Source: Sedimentisphaerales bacterium (GTDB taxonomy: Bacteria > Planctomycetota > Phycisphaerae > Sedimentisphaerales > SM23-30). From it: 7,741 nucleotides of DNA. The stretch's first letter is position 1, and each line of letters opens with the position of its first letter. Below the pieces are notes generated by a model, which ran no database searches, was not told where the DNA came from, and saw nothing but the letters and a program-made list of their open reading frames with translations. Where the stretch lies: contig DAOVXR010000072.1 in the NCBI GenBank assembly GCA_030636065.1, forward strand, positions 1 through 7,741, written 5' to 3'. Below are positions 1-5,601 of this stretch, in pieces. The position numbers and the translations under genes are program-made.

Positions 1-1412
1 GGAGCGTCAACCACCTCAGCCATTTCTAAAATGCGATCTACCGCCTCTTGTTCACTAATCTCGGATTCCAGCAGTTCTAATCGTCCTTCGCGTTGCAGTT
101 CATCGCGTAGTCGTTCGGGTCGTCTTCGCTGCTGGGCCGCCATTTGTGCGATACGGCCGTTCAGTTTTGCCTCGCCGACCTTGATCTCCAGTTTGTCGGC
201 CACTCTTTCCATAATAAAGCTCATTTTCAGTTCGCTCACCGCCTGAGTACTGGAGGCAGCCCGGAGTTTTTCCATATTTTCCTGTATTTTTTCCTCGGGC
301 ACTCCCTGGCGTGTCAGATCATAGTATTGCCGCATAAGCACTCTGTCTGTATATCGAGTCGCCACTCCCGTGGGCAACTCGAATTCGATTTTTTCTTCGA
401 GGTACTTATATACTTGCTGCACCATTTGCCGGCGAGTTTCCTGATCGACCTGGTTCTCCAGACTATCCTGAACATTGCGTCTCAAATCTTCTTCGCTGTC
501 CATTCCGAATGAGCCGAGTACTTCTTCGTTCAGTTCCGCCGGTATTAGTCGCCGAACGTTTTTGACCACAATCGTAAATTCGGCTTTTTTGCCTCTGTAT
601 TCTTCTTTTTCATGCGTATCGGGTACTTCTGCGCTGCAGTTGCGCGTATCGCCGATTTTCGCTCCGCTGAGCACCTCGGCCATATCTTCTATCATCACGC
701 CCATCAGCGCCGTGGAATCGCAGCGGATCATTTTATCTTTGAGGTGTTCTGTTGCCTCCTCGCCCTCGACTTTCATTGTTATGTCAGCCCAGACCAGGTC
801 ATTTTCCTCGGCCTTTTCCGCATCATCCAGATGCCCGCGACGCAGGAGCAATTCTTTAATCGCGTCGTTCACACGTTCATCGGTAATTTCGATGATTTGT
901 TTTTCAATTTTGATGTTTTCCAGTTCCGGCAACTCGAATTCCGGTTTGACCTCGATCTCATATTCGAAATCCAGATCACCTGTTTCCGGCAGTTCGATTT
1001 TTTCCGGGTCGAAGTCCGGCTCGCCTAACACCTTGAAGTCATAATCTGCATCGATTTTCTCGAATGCTTGTGCCAGCAGTTTCAATTTAGTTTGGTTCGA
1101 GACATCTTCACCGAAACGTTTTTCAACCAGTTTTCTCGGCGCATGTCCTTTACGGAACCCAGGCACCTCAGCCGACTTTTTCAGTTCTCCGTATTGGCTG
1201 TTGAGTTCTTTGTCAATCTCCTCGCGCGGAATCCGCACGGAAATCTTTTTCTTCCACGCCCCACTATCTGCTACGGTAACCGTGCAGTTGAGAGGCTCTT
1301 TTTCTTCCTGATCGTCTGTAGTTTCTGTCACATTTTCCGCATTTTCTGCGTTTTCCGAAATGTCATCCGTGGTTTCTACCACGTTTTCTGCGTTTTCTGC
1401 GTTTTCCGCCAT
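1..1412 (-). CDS. tig: Trigger factor, ribosome-associated chaperone (3' end off window)
   Basis: Trigger factor binds the ribosome at the peptide exit tunnel and shields nascent chains; it also has a peptidyl-prolyl isomerase domain. The ATG at 1412-1410 opens 470 codons that run without a stop to the left edge, so the C-terminus is cut. An AGGAG at 1427-1423 supports this start. Visible parts in order: an acidic low-complexity tail (residues 1-40), the ribosome-binding domain with the signature GFRKGHAP at 85-92, a diverged FKBP-type PPIase region (about 200-285, starting near ENDLVWADI), and a long charged helical C-terminal domain (about 300-470). The family is usually about 430-480 residues, so little should be missing. 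The tail holds two 17-residue repeats and is unusual for the family. The gene lies 28 bp after a tRNA-Gly on the same strand and could be read with it. Identification is secure; the tail's role is unknown. Confidence 0.95.
   Translation of the reverse strand, partial: MAENAENAENVVETTDDISENAENAENVTETTDDQEEKEPLNCTVTVADSGAWKKKISVRIPREEIDKELNSQYGELKKSAEVPGFRKGHAPRKLVEKRFGEDVSNQTKLKLLAQAFEKIDADYDFKVLGEPDFDPEKIELPETGDLDFEYEIEVKPEFELPELENIKIEKQIIEITDERVNDAIKELLLRRGHLDDAEKAEENDLVWADITMKVEGEEATEHLKDKMIRCDSTALMGVMIEDMAEVLSGAKIGDTRNCSAEVPDTHEKEEYRGKKAEFTIVVKNVRRLIPAELNEEVLGSFGMDSEEDLRRNVQDSLENQVDQETRRQMVQQVYKYLEEKIEFELPTGVATRYTDRVLMRQYYDLTRQGVPEEKIQENMEKLRAASSTQAVSELKMSFIMERVADKLEIKVGEAKLNGRIAQMAAQQRRRPERLRDELQREGRLELLESEISEQEAVDRILEMAEVVDA
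1302..1403 (-). repeat. Two 51-bp tandem repeats coding the acidic N-terminal tail of trigger factor
   Basis: Residues 4-20 (NAENAENVVETTDDISE, 1403-1353) and 21-37 (NAENAENVTETTDDQEE, 1352-1302) are two direct copies that differ at three residues. Each begins with an inner NAE-NAE microrepeat. Several third codon positions differ between copies (AAC/AAT, GCA/GCG, ACC/ACT), so the duplication is not brand new or the peptide has been maintained. The segment is strongly acidic and probably disordered. Confidence 0.85.
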
Positions 1413-1427
1413 TGCTTGTGCTCTCCT

Positions 1428-1440
1428 ATAATAAAAAAAA
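1428..1440 (-). terminator. T-run after tRNA-Gly(GCC), possible partial terminator before tig
   Basis: On the minus strand the tRNA discriminator T is followed by eight more Ts and then ATTAT. A U-tract directly after the tRNA acceptor stem could act as an intrinsic terminator or attenuator, so only part of the transcription would reach tig, whose Shine-Dalgarno begins right after it. The effect is inferred; there is no separate GC-rich hairpin besides the tRNA. Confidence 0.35.
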
Positions 1441-1512
1441 AGCGGGCGATGAGATTTGAACTCACGACATTCACGTTGGCAACGTGACGCTCTACCACTG
1501 AGCTACGCCCGC
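1441..1512 (-). tRNA. tRNA-Gly (anticodon GCC)
   Basis: The reverse complement folds into a 72-nt cloverleaf. The acceptor stem is GCGGGCG/CGCCCGC (1512-1506 with 1448-1442). The D arm is GCTC-AGTGGTA-GAGC. The anticodon stem is TCACG/CGTGA around the loop TTGCCAA, giving anticodon GCC. The T arm is GTGAG-TTCAAAT-CTCAT. The discriminator base is U, as usual for bacterial glycine tRNA. No CCA is encoded: the gene is followed directly by a T-run, so a CCA-adding enzyme is needed. It lies just upstream of tig. It shares its acceptor sequence almost exactly with the second tRNA-Gly 1.3 kb away. Confidence 0.96.
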
Positions 1513-1524
1513 TTAGCGACCATC

Positions 1525-1552
1525 ATCATAGCTTGCCTGACTTTCTATGCAA
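1525..1552 (-). promoter_or_regulatory. Possible sigma70-type promoter for tRNA-Gly(GCC)-tig
   Basis: On the minus strand TATGAT (1530-1525) lies about 12 nt before the tRNA 5' end, and TTGCAT (1552-1547) lies 16 nt upstream of it. The -10 matches the consensus at five of six positions; the -35 is weak. The position between the GT9 stop and the tRNA is sensible, but read-through from the upstream GT9 gene is an alternative source of transcript. Confidence 0.45.
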
Positions 1553-1598
1553 CTTATTTTTAAAATTTTTTCTTCGGAACAGGATTTTAAATCTTCGG

Positions 1599-2630
1599 TT
1601 AGATCATATCTGCCAACTGTTTGTGAACATCATTTACCGTAGCCCATCCGGCATTTTCGTTTTGCAAACCTTCGCACACCCGCACTTTTTCACCTAATGG
1701 CCGCCAGTTTTGCGCATTGCTCGGCCCGAATATCGCTACTGTTCCTAATCCCATCCCGCCGGCAAGGTGGCTTATTCCGCTATCGTTACCGACATAGCAG
1801 CTACAGCAACTCAAAACCGCCGCTACCTCATCCAGCGTTAATCCTTGCAACAGCGGCACTTGCGCCCTTAATTCATCGTTCGGCAACTGTCCCCATCGCT
1901 CTTGTTCTACCGGCCCCAGCAGCATAATCGGCTGACACCCCTGTTTTTTCAGACGTTCTGACAGGTCTTGATAGTTTTTCAGGGGCCAACACTTTTCCGC
2001 ACCACCGCTACCGGGATGGATTGCCACAATCGTTTGTTTGGTGTCGATGTCAACCCCAACGCCATCAAGTATCGCCCAGCCTTTTTCGGCGTCATCCGGG
2101 CGGGGGCGAATCAGTTGCCCATCCATAACTTCTGGATATATAGTAACTTGTGAGTGCGGCAACTCTGATATGAACTGCTCCATAAAAAAATGGGCCACGT
2201 GTTCGACATAATCGTCGGGTGGGATAAGTTGTATTGTTACCACATCGGCAGCATGGGTCATTATGGTAACACGAGCCAAATTTCGCTCAAAATACCCCTT
2301 ATCGTCCGATAAAAAACTCACCACCAACTCATAATCCCGGAAAACATCAATAATTGGGGCGTTCTCCGACGGGTTAAAGGTGTTGCTGTCGTGAAAAAGC
2401 TGATGCAGATTCACATTATCGATTGAGATAATCCGGGTTATATCACTGCGGCCCTGCAAATATCCCATTTTTTCTGTATGTCCCATTATATCGATATGGT
2501 CCAACCGCCATTCCTGCCGGAGCAGCCGTGCCAGCGGCAGGGTCAATATCCCATCACCCACAGCACCCGGCTGAATGATCAGGCCACGCTTTTCATTGCT
2601 ACACAAATTTGATTTCGCTATTCGTCTCAT
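1599..2630 (-). CDS. Glycosyltransferase family 9 (ADP-heptose:LPS heptosyltransferase-like)
   Basis: This is a GT-B fold glycosyltransferase of the heptosyltransferase family (GT9), which adds sugars from nucleotide donors to lipopolysaccharide core or related surface glycans at the inner face of the membrane. Numbered from the ATG at 2630 (343 aa), the N-terminal Rossmann start is QPGAVGDGILTLPLARLLR (20-38). The donor-side domain shows HPGSGG (205-210) followed by a CWPLKNY stretch, YVGNDSGISHLAGG (279-292) and FGPS (301-304), all standard GT9 landmarks. The length fits the family. The frame stays open upstream to a TTG at 2765. I prefer 2630 because GT9 proteins normally begin just before the first strand and the upstream residues cross a palindromic repeat. 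The ATG at 2654 is an alternative, with AAGG just ahead of it. The gene sits between two tRNA-Gly genes on the same strand and may share the tRNA promoter. The acceptor and exact sugar cannot be told. Confidence 0.88.
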   Translation of the reverse strand: MRRIAKSNLCSNEKRGLIIQPGAVGDGILTLPLARLLRQEWRLDHIDIMGHTEKMGYLQGRSDITRIISIDNVNLHQLFHDSNTFNPSENAPIIDVFRDYELVVSFLSDDKGYFERNLARVTIMTHAADVVTIQLIPPDDYVEHVAHFFMEQFISELPHSQVTIYPEVMDGQLIRPRPDDAEKGWAILDGVGVDIDTKQTIVAIHPGSGGAEKCWPLKNYQDLSERLKKQGCQPIMLLGPVEQERWGQLPNDELRAQVPLLQGLTLDEVAAVLSCCSCYVGNDSGISHLAGGMGLGTVAIFGPSNAQNWRPLGEKVRVCEGLQNENAGWATVNDVHKQLADMI

Positions 2631-2658
2631 AGTCGTACCGCAGGCGTCTCGCATGCCG

Positions 2659-2693
2659 CCTTGTAGGGTGGGACTTACCCCAATGCGGTATTC
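2659..2693 (+). repeat. Diverged copy of a short palindromic repeat in the GT9 leader
   Basis: From about 2661 the sequence reads TTGTAGGGTGGG, then ACTTACCCCA, then a GCGGT ending. It matches the two copies near namZ except for a few substitutions and a one-base gap in the central loop. The core can pair GTGGG with CCCAA only imperfectly, so this copy looks older. It lies in the transcribed leader between tRNA-Gly(UCC) and GT9, on the strand opposite to the gene. It begins a few bases upstream of the alternative ATG at 2654. Confidence 0.75.
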
Positions 2694-2799
2694 ACTCTTC
2701 CAACATTTCCGGGCGGCAGCTTCGGCACTATCGACATTAGGCTCGGATTGTAAAGGGAATTGCAAAGAATTGCCATAAGTAAGTCTTTTATTGACAGAC

Positions 2800-2870
2800 A
2801 GCGGGCGATGGGAATCGAACCCACATGACCAGCTTGGAAGGCTGGGGCTTTACCATTAAGCTACGCCCAC
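2800..2870 (-). tRNA. tRNA-Gly (anticodon TCC)
   Basis: The reverse complement gives a 71-nt cloverleaf. The acceptor stem is GTGGGCG/CGCCCGC with one G-U pair at position 2. The D arm is GCTT-AATGGTA-AAGC. The anticodon stem is CCAGC/GCTGG around CTTCCAA, giving anticodon TCC. The T arm is GTGGG-TTCGATT-CCCAT. The discriminator is U and no CCA is encoded. It reads GGA and probably GGG codons, complementing the GCC isoacceptor downstream on the same strand. A strong promoter lies directly upstream. Confidence 0.96.
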
Positions 2871-2883
2871 TATGGCAGGTGAT

Positions 2884-2913
2884 TTTATAACATAATCCGG
2901 TCGGGATTGTCAA
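2884..2913 (-). promoter_or_regulatory. Strong sigma70-type promoter for tRNA-Gly(UCC) and probably GT9
   Basis: On the minus strand a perfect TTGACA (2913-2908) is followed after 18 nt by TATAAA (2889-2884); shifting by one base gives TTATAA with a 17-nt spacer. The expected start site, near 2877, is only a few bases before the tRNA 5' end at 2870. No clear terminator separates the tRNA from GT9, so the promoter may serve both. Confidence 0.75.
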
Positions 2914-3022
2914 GTAGCGTTTTTGTCAGTTAGACAGCACGGGCTGAAGCTCATACTGCACGACTTAACCCCCAATTGTGGGACGATACTGATTTTTGTT
3001 TCTTTTTGCCGTGAACACAGCT

Positions 3023-3028
3023 TATAAT
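3023..3028 (+). promoter_or_regulatory. Candidate -10 box (TATAAT) for the radical SAM-sulfatase-namZ string
   Basis: A perfect TATAAT lies 12 nt before the ATG at 3041. The -35 region at 16-18 nt spacing is T-rich and does not match TTGACA. If used, transcription would begin near 3035, giving a very short or nearly leaderless mRNA. It would also rule out translation from the upstream TTG at 2996. Confidence 0.4.
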
Positions 3029-3040
3029 CGACAGCCAAAG

Positions 3041-4063
3041 ATGATTAGTTCACAAGAGAAAAAATGGCGATTGTTGCGGTGCCGGCTTGGCGGGCATCCG
3101 ATCTGGTGCGCCTGGCAGGTAACGTATCGATGTAATTTTCGCTGCTGCTTCTGCCAATACTGGCGGGACGAGATGGGCAAACAGCCCGAACAGAGCATAA
3201 AGCAGTTCGAGACAGGCGCGAAAAAACTGGCCAAATGGGGGGCGCTTTTAATCTCTCTCGCTGGTGGCGAACCGCTGTTGCGGGATGATATTGTCGAGAT
3301 TGTCGAAGTTGTCGGGCAATGGCATTTCCCGTTCATTACCACAAACGGTTATCTAATTGATGAAAAACTGGCCCGGAATCTGTTTTCGGCAGGGCTGTGG
3401 GGAGTTTCCATAAGTATCGATTACGCCGACGCGGAACGACATGATCGGGCCAGGGGTATGAAAGGGGCTTATGAACAAGCCGTGCAGGCACTTAAATTGT
3501 TCAGCCAGGCAAGGCAATATGATTGGCAGCGGGTAAATCTGATGTGCGTACTGTTAGATGATAATCTGGAGCACGTGGAACCGCTGATTCAACTGGCAGC
3601 CCGGAACAACGCTTATTTTATGATACAACCTTACAGTTCCGAAAAAACCGGCAGTACAAAATTCTATCCCGATAGGAAAAGCGGGGTAAGCAGTCATCTT
3701 CTGAAACTGCGGGGACGTTATCCGAATTTTCTCAGTAATCCCTTATTTTTGAGTAAATTCGATCGATATCTGAACGGCGGTGTACCTGATTGCGCAGCCG
3801 GAAGAGCGTTTTTCAATATCGACAGTACAGGTGATATATCGATTTGCGTAGAGCAGCGGCCCCGACCGGTGGCGAATCTTTATACTGATAATATGTCCGG
3901 CATCGGCAGGAAGCTGCGGGACAGAGGACGAAACAACAAATGTCGAAGTTGCTGGTATAACTGCCGTGGAGAGGTGGAGAGCCTTTATCACATAAAAGGA
4001 TTGTGGCAAAGTCTGCCGACACTGTTCTTCGACAGGGGACAACCGGAAAGGAAAAAACACTGA
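3041..4063 (+). CDS. Radical SAM protein with Twitch/SPASM-like C-terminus
   Basis: Radical SAM enzymes reduce S-adenosylmethionine at a [4Fe-4S] cluster to start radical chemistry in the cytoplasm. From the ATG at 3041 (340 aa) the cluster motif CxxxCxxC is C31, C35, C38 (YRCNFRCCFC). The SAM-binding GGEP is at 75-78, and SISID (123-127) fits a later barrel strand. The C-terminal part has C251-x12-G-x4-C269, the opening pattern of SPASM/Twitch domains, and then C301, C304 and C308. The canonical SPASM run CX2CX5CX3C is not complete, so probably one auxiliary cluster is held. The frame is open back to a TTG at 2996, but the TATAAT at 3023 and the ATG favour 3041. The stop overlaps the sulfatase ATG, implying translational coupling. 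An adjacent Cys-type sulfatase suggests a maturase of the anSME kind, but the missing cysteines argue against a canonical one. Substrate unknown. Confidence 0.88.
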   Translation: MISSQEKKWRLLRCRLGGHPIWCAWQVTYRCNFRCCFCQYWRDEMGKQPEQSIKQFETGAKKLAKWGALLISLAGGEPLLRDDIVEIVEVVGQWHFPFITTNGYLIDEKLARNLFSAGLWGVSISIDYADAERHDRARGMKGAYEQAVQALKLFSQARQYDWQRVNLMCVLLDDNLEHVEPLIQLAARNNAYFMIQPYSSEKTGSTKFYPDRKSGVSSHLLKLRGRYPNFLSNPLFLSKFDRYLNGGVPDCAAGRAFFNIDSTGDISICVEQRPRPVANLYTDNMSGIGRKLRDRGRNNKCRSCWYNCRGEVESLYHIKGLWQSLPTLFFDRGQPERKKH

Positions 4064-5562
4064 TGAACACAAACAAAATAACAAGGCGCAATTTTATGCG
4101 CAGAGTTGTCGGCGGTGGTTTTGGATCGCTGGCGGTGTCGGGACTGGACGGCTGCGTATGGACAGGTACGAAACCCAGAGGGAAACGGCCGAATATACTA
4201 CTGGCAATCGCGGACGACTGGTCTTGGCCACATGCCGGTATCGGTGGGGACAAGGTCGTCAAAACACCGACATTCGACAGGGTTGCCCGTGATGGCGTGC
4301 TTTTCAGTAACGCCTATGTTACGGCGCCGTCGTGCGCACCGTCACGCGGGTCAATATTGACAGGGCAGTTACACTGGCGACTGGAGGATGGGTGCAATCT
4401 ATGGGGTACGCTACCAGCGAAATTCGATGTGTATCCCGACATACTGGAAAAAAGTGGGTATCACATTGGTTATAGCCGTAAGGGCTGGGGACCGGGCAGG
4501 GATAAGCCGGGCGGACGGAACCGTAACCCGGCTGGGCCGAAATATAAGGATTTCAAACAGTTCCTCCAGGCCCGGCCGGCCGATAAGCCGTTCTGTTTCT
4601 GGTTCGGCAGCTTCGACCCGCATCGAAAATATGAATGGCAGTCAGGAATAAAAAGTGGTATGAGACCGGAGGACGTTGAGGTGCCGCCGTGTCTGCCGGA
4701 CAGCCCGGAAGTACGCACGGACATCTGTGATTACTATTGGGAAATACAGCGGTTCGACCGGGAAGTCGGCGAGATACTGACGCTGATAATACAAAACAAC
4801 GAAGTCGACAATACTCTAATAGTGATCACCGGCGATAATGGTATGCCGTTTCCAAGATGTAAGAGTAATCTATATGATCTGGGTACACAAGTGCCGCTGG
4901 CGGTTTGTTGGGGAGACAAAATAAAGACCGGCCGAGTGGCGACTGACTTTATCAGTTTGTCGGACTTGGCGCCGACTTTTCTGGAAGCGGCAGGGCTGAG
5001 CCCGACCGGCAAAATGACGGGACGCAGTTTTATAAACGTGCTTAAATCAAACAAAGCCGGGAGGGTTGACAGCCGGCGGGACAAAGTCTTCACCGGCAAA
5101 GAACGCCATGCCTGGGTACGAGCAGAAGGCGTCGGCTATCCCACGCGTGCGATTCGTACGGATGAATTTCTATATATTCACAATTTCAAGCCGGATCGCT
5201 GGCCGGCGGGAGAGCCGAAAGGAAAAGACGGCTATGATCCGCTGGATGGTTATGGCGACATCGACGGTTCGCCAACAAAAACATATATGCTGGAACACCG
5301 TGATGAAGCACAGGTCAAAAAACTGTTCGAATTAGCCTTTGGCAAACGATCGGCGGAAGAACTATACGACCTTAACAAGGACCCCGGACAAATGAACAAT
5401 GTCGCTGAGTTGGCTGAATATGCCGCGGCAAAACAAGAACTAACCGCCATGCTCAGGGCCGAACTGAAGGCCACGAAGGACCCCCGCATACTGGGAAATG
5501 GTGATGTCTTCGATACGTATCCCTATTATGGAGGACATCGGGGCAAAAAAATAAAGAGATAA
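4063..5562 (+). CDS. Type I (S1) sulfatase, Tat-exported, Cys-type
   Basis: This hydrolyses sulfate esters or sulfamates, probably on polysaccharides, outside the cytoplasm. The 499-aa protein begins with a twin-arginine signal (TRRNFMRR at residues 7-14, then a short hydrophobic run ending GLDGC31; the Cys could be lipidated, though Asp is unusual there). Metal ligands D51-D52 lie in LLAIADDWSW. The formylglycine site is C91-A-P-S-R95 inside SCAPSRGSILTG, a clear sulfatase signature of the Cys type. DPHR at 185-188 and GDNG at 257-260 complete the usual active-site pattern. The GKGW-like stretch SRKGWGPG and the DPHR segment recall heparan N-sulfatase-like members, but the substrate cannot be read off. 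The ATG at 4063 is chosen because it overlaps the previous stop (TGATG), follows GGAAAGGA, and places the Tat motif at the N-terminus; an in-frame ATG at 4003 lies inside the upstream gene. The Cys must be converted to formylglycine by FGE or a radical SAM maturase. Confidence 0.94.
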   Translation: MNTNKITRRNFMRRVVGGGFGSLAVSGLDGCVWTGTKPRGKRPNILLAIADDWSWPHAGIGGDKVVKTPTFDRVARDGVLFSNAYVTAPSCAPSRGSILTGQLHWRLEDGCNLWGTLPAKFDVYPDILEKSGYHIGYSRKGWGPGRDKPGGRNRNPAGPKYKDFKQFLQARPADKPFCFWFGSFDPHRKYEWQSGIKSGMRPEDVEVPPCLPDSPEVRTDICDYYWEIQRFDREVGEILTLIIQNNEVDNTLIVITGDNGMPFPRCKSNLYDLGTQVPLAVCWGDKIKTGRVATDFISLSDLAPTFLEAAGLSPTGKMTGRSFINVLKSNKAGRVDSRRDKVFTGKERHAWVRAEGVGYPTRAIRTDEFLYIHNFKPDRWPAGEPKGKDGYDPLDGYGDIDGSPTKTYMLEHRDEAQVKKLFELAFGKRSAEELYDLNKDPGQMNNVAELAEYAAAKQELTAMLRAELKATKDPRILGNGDVFDTYPYYGGHRGKKIKR

Positions 5563-5566
5563 GGTT

Positions 5567-5600
5567 TTGTAGGGTGGGGTCTTACCCCACGCGGTTTTCT
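5567..5600 (+). repeat. Short palindromic repeat, copy A, just before the namZ start
   Basis: A 34-bp unit from TTGTAGGG to GGTTTTCT contains GTGGGGT-CTT-ACCCCAC, a 7-bp stem with a 3-nt loop. It fills almost the whole 39-bp gap between the sulfatase stop and the namZ ATG at 5602. It is identical to the copy at 5651-5684. It displaces any usual Shine-Dalgarno position, so namZ may depend on coupling with the sulfatase or on another start. Confidence 0.9.
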
Positions 5601-5601
5601 T

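Larger units (their letters stand above)
2871..3040. other. Divergent intergenic region between tRNA-Gly(UCC) and the radical SAM gene
   Basis: This 170-bp spacer carries the minus-strand tRNA promoter and a candidate plus-strand -10 box. It also holds two small palindromes: CAGC-ACGG-GCTG at about 2936-2947 and CCCA-ATTG-TGGG at about 2972-2983. They could be operators, but they are short and I recognise neither. I see no small gene here. Confidence 0.5.

Noticed and set aside
31..1487. Several plus-strand open frames of 70-190 codons across the left edge
   Set aside because: They lie antisense to trigger factor, have biased Ser/Phe-rich composition and no recognisable domains; the minus frame carries the conserved signature.
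1553..1598. A/T-rich stretch after the GT9 stop as an intrinsic terminator
   Set aside because: It has A and T runs but no GC-containing hairpin ahead of a U-tract on the minus strand.
2631..2765. TTG start adding 45 residues to GT9
   Set aside because: The added stretch has no family similarity that I can see, no ribosome-binding site, and crosses a palindromic repeat.
2791..2796. Plus-strand TTGACA before the tRNA as a -35 box
   Set aside because: No -10 at proper spacing; the following bases are the tRNA gene on the other strand.
2996..3040. TTG start adding 15 residues to the radical SAM protein
   Set aside because: A TATAAT lies within this stretch and an ATG follows; no ribosome-binding site supports the TTG.
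4003..4062. Upstream in-frame ATG that would lengthen the sulfatase by 20 residues
   Set aside because: It lies inside the radical SAM gene and would bury the twin-arginine signal; the ATG at 4063 overlaps the stop and has a purine-rich site ahead.
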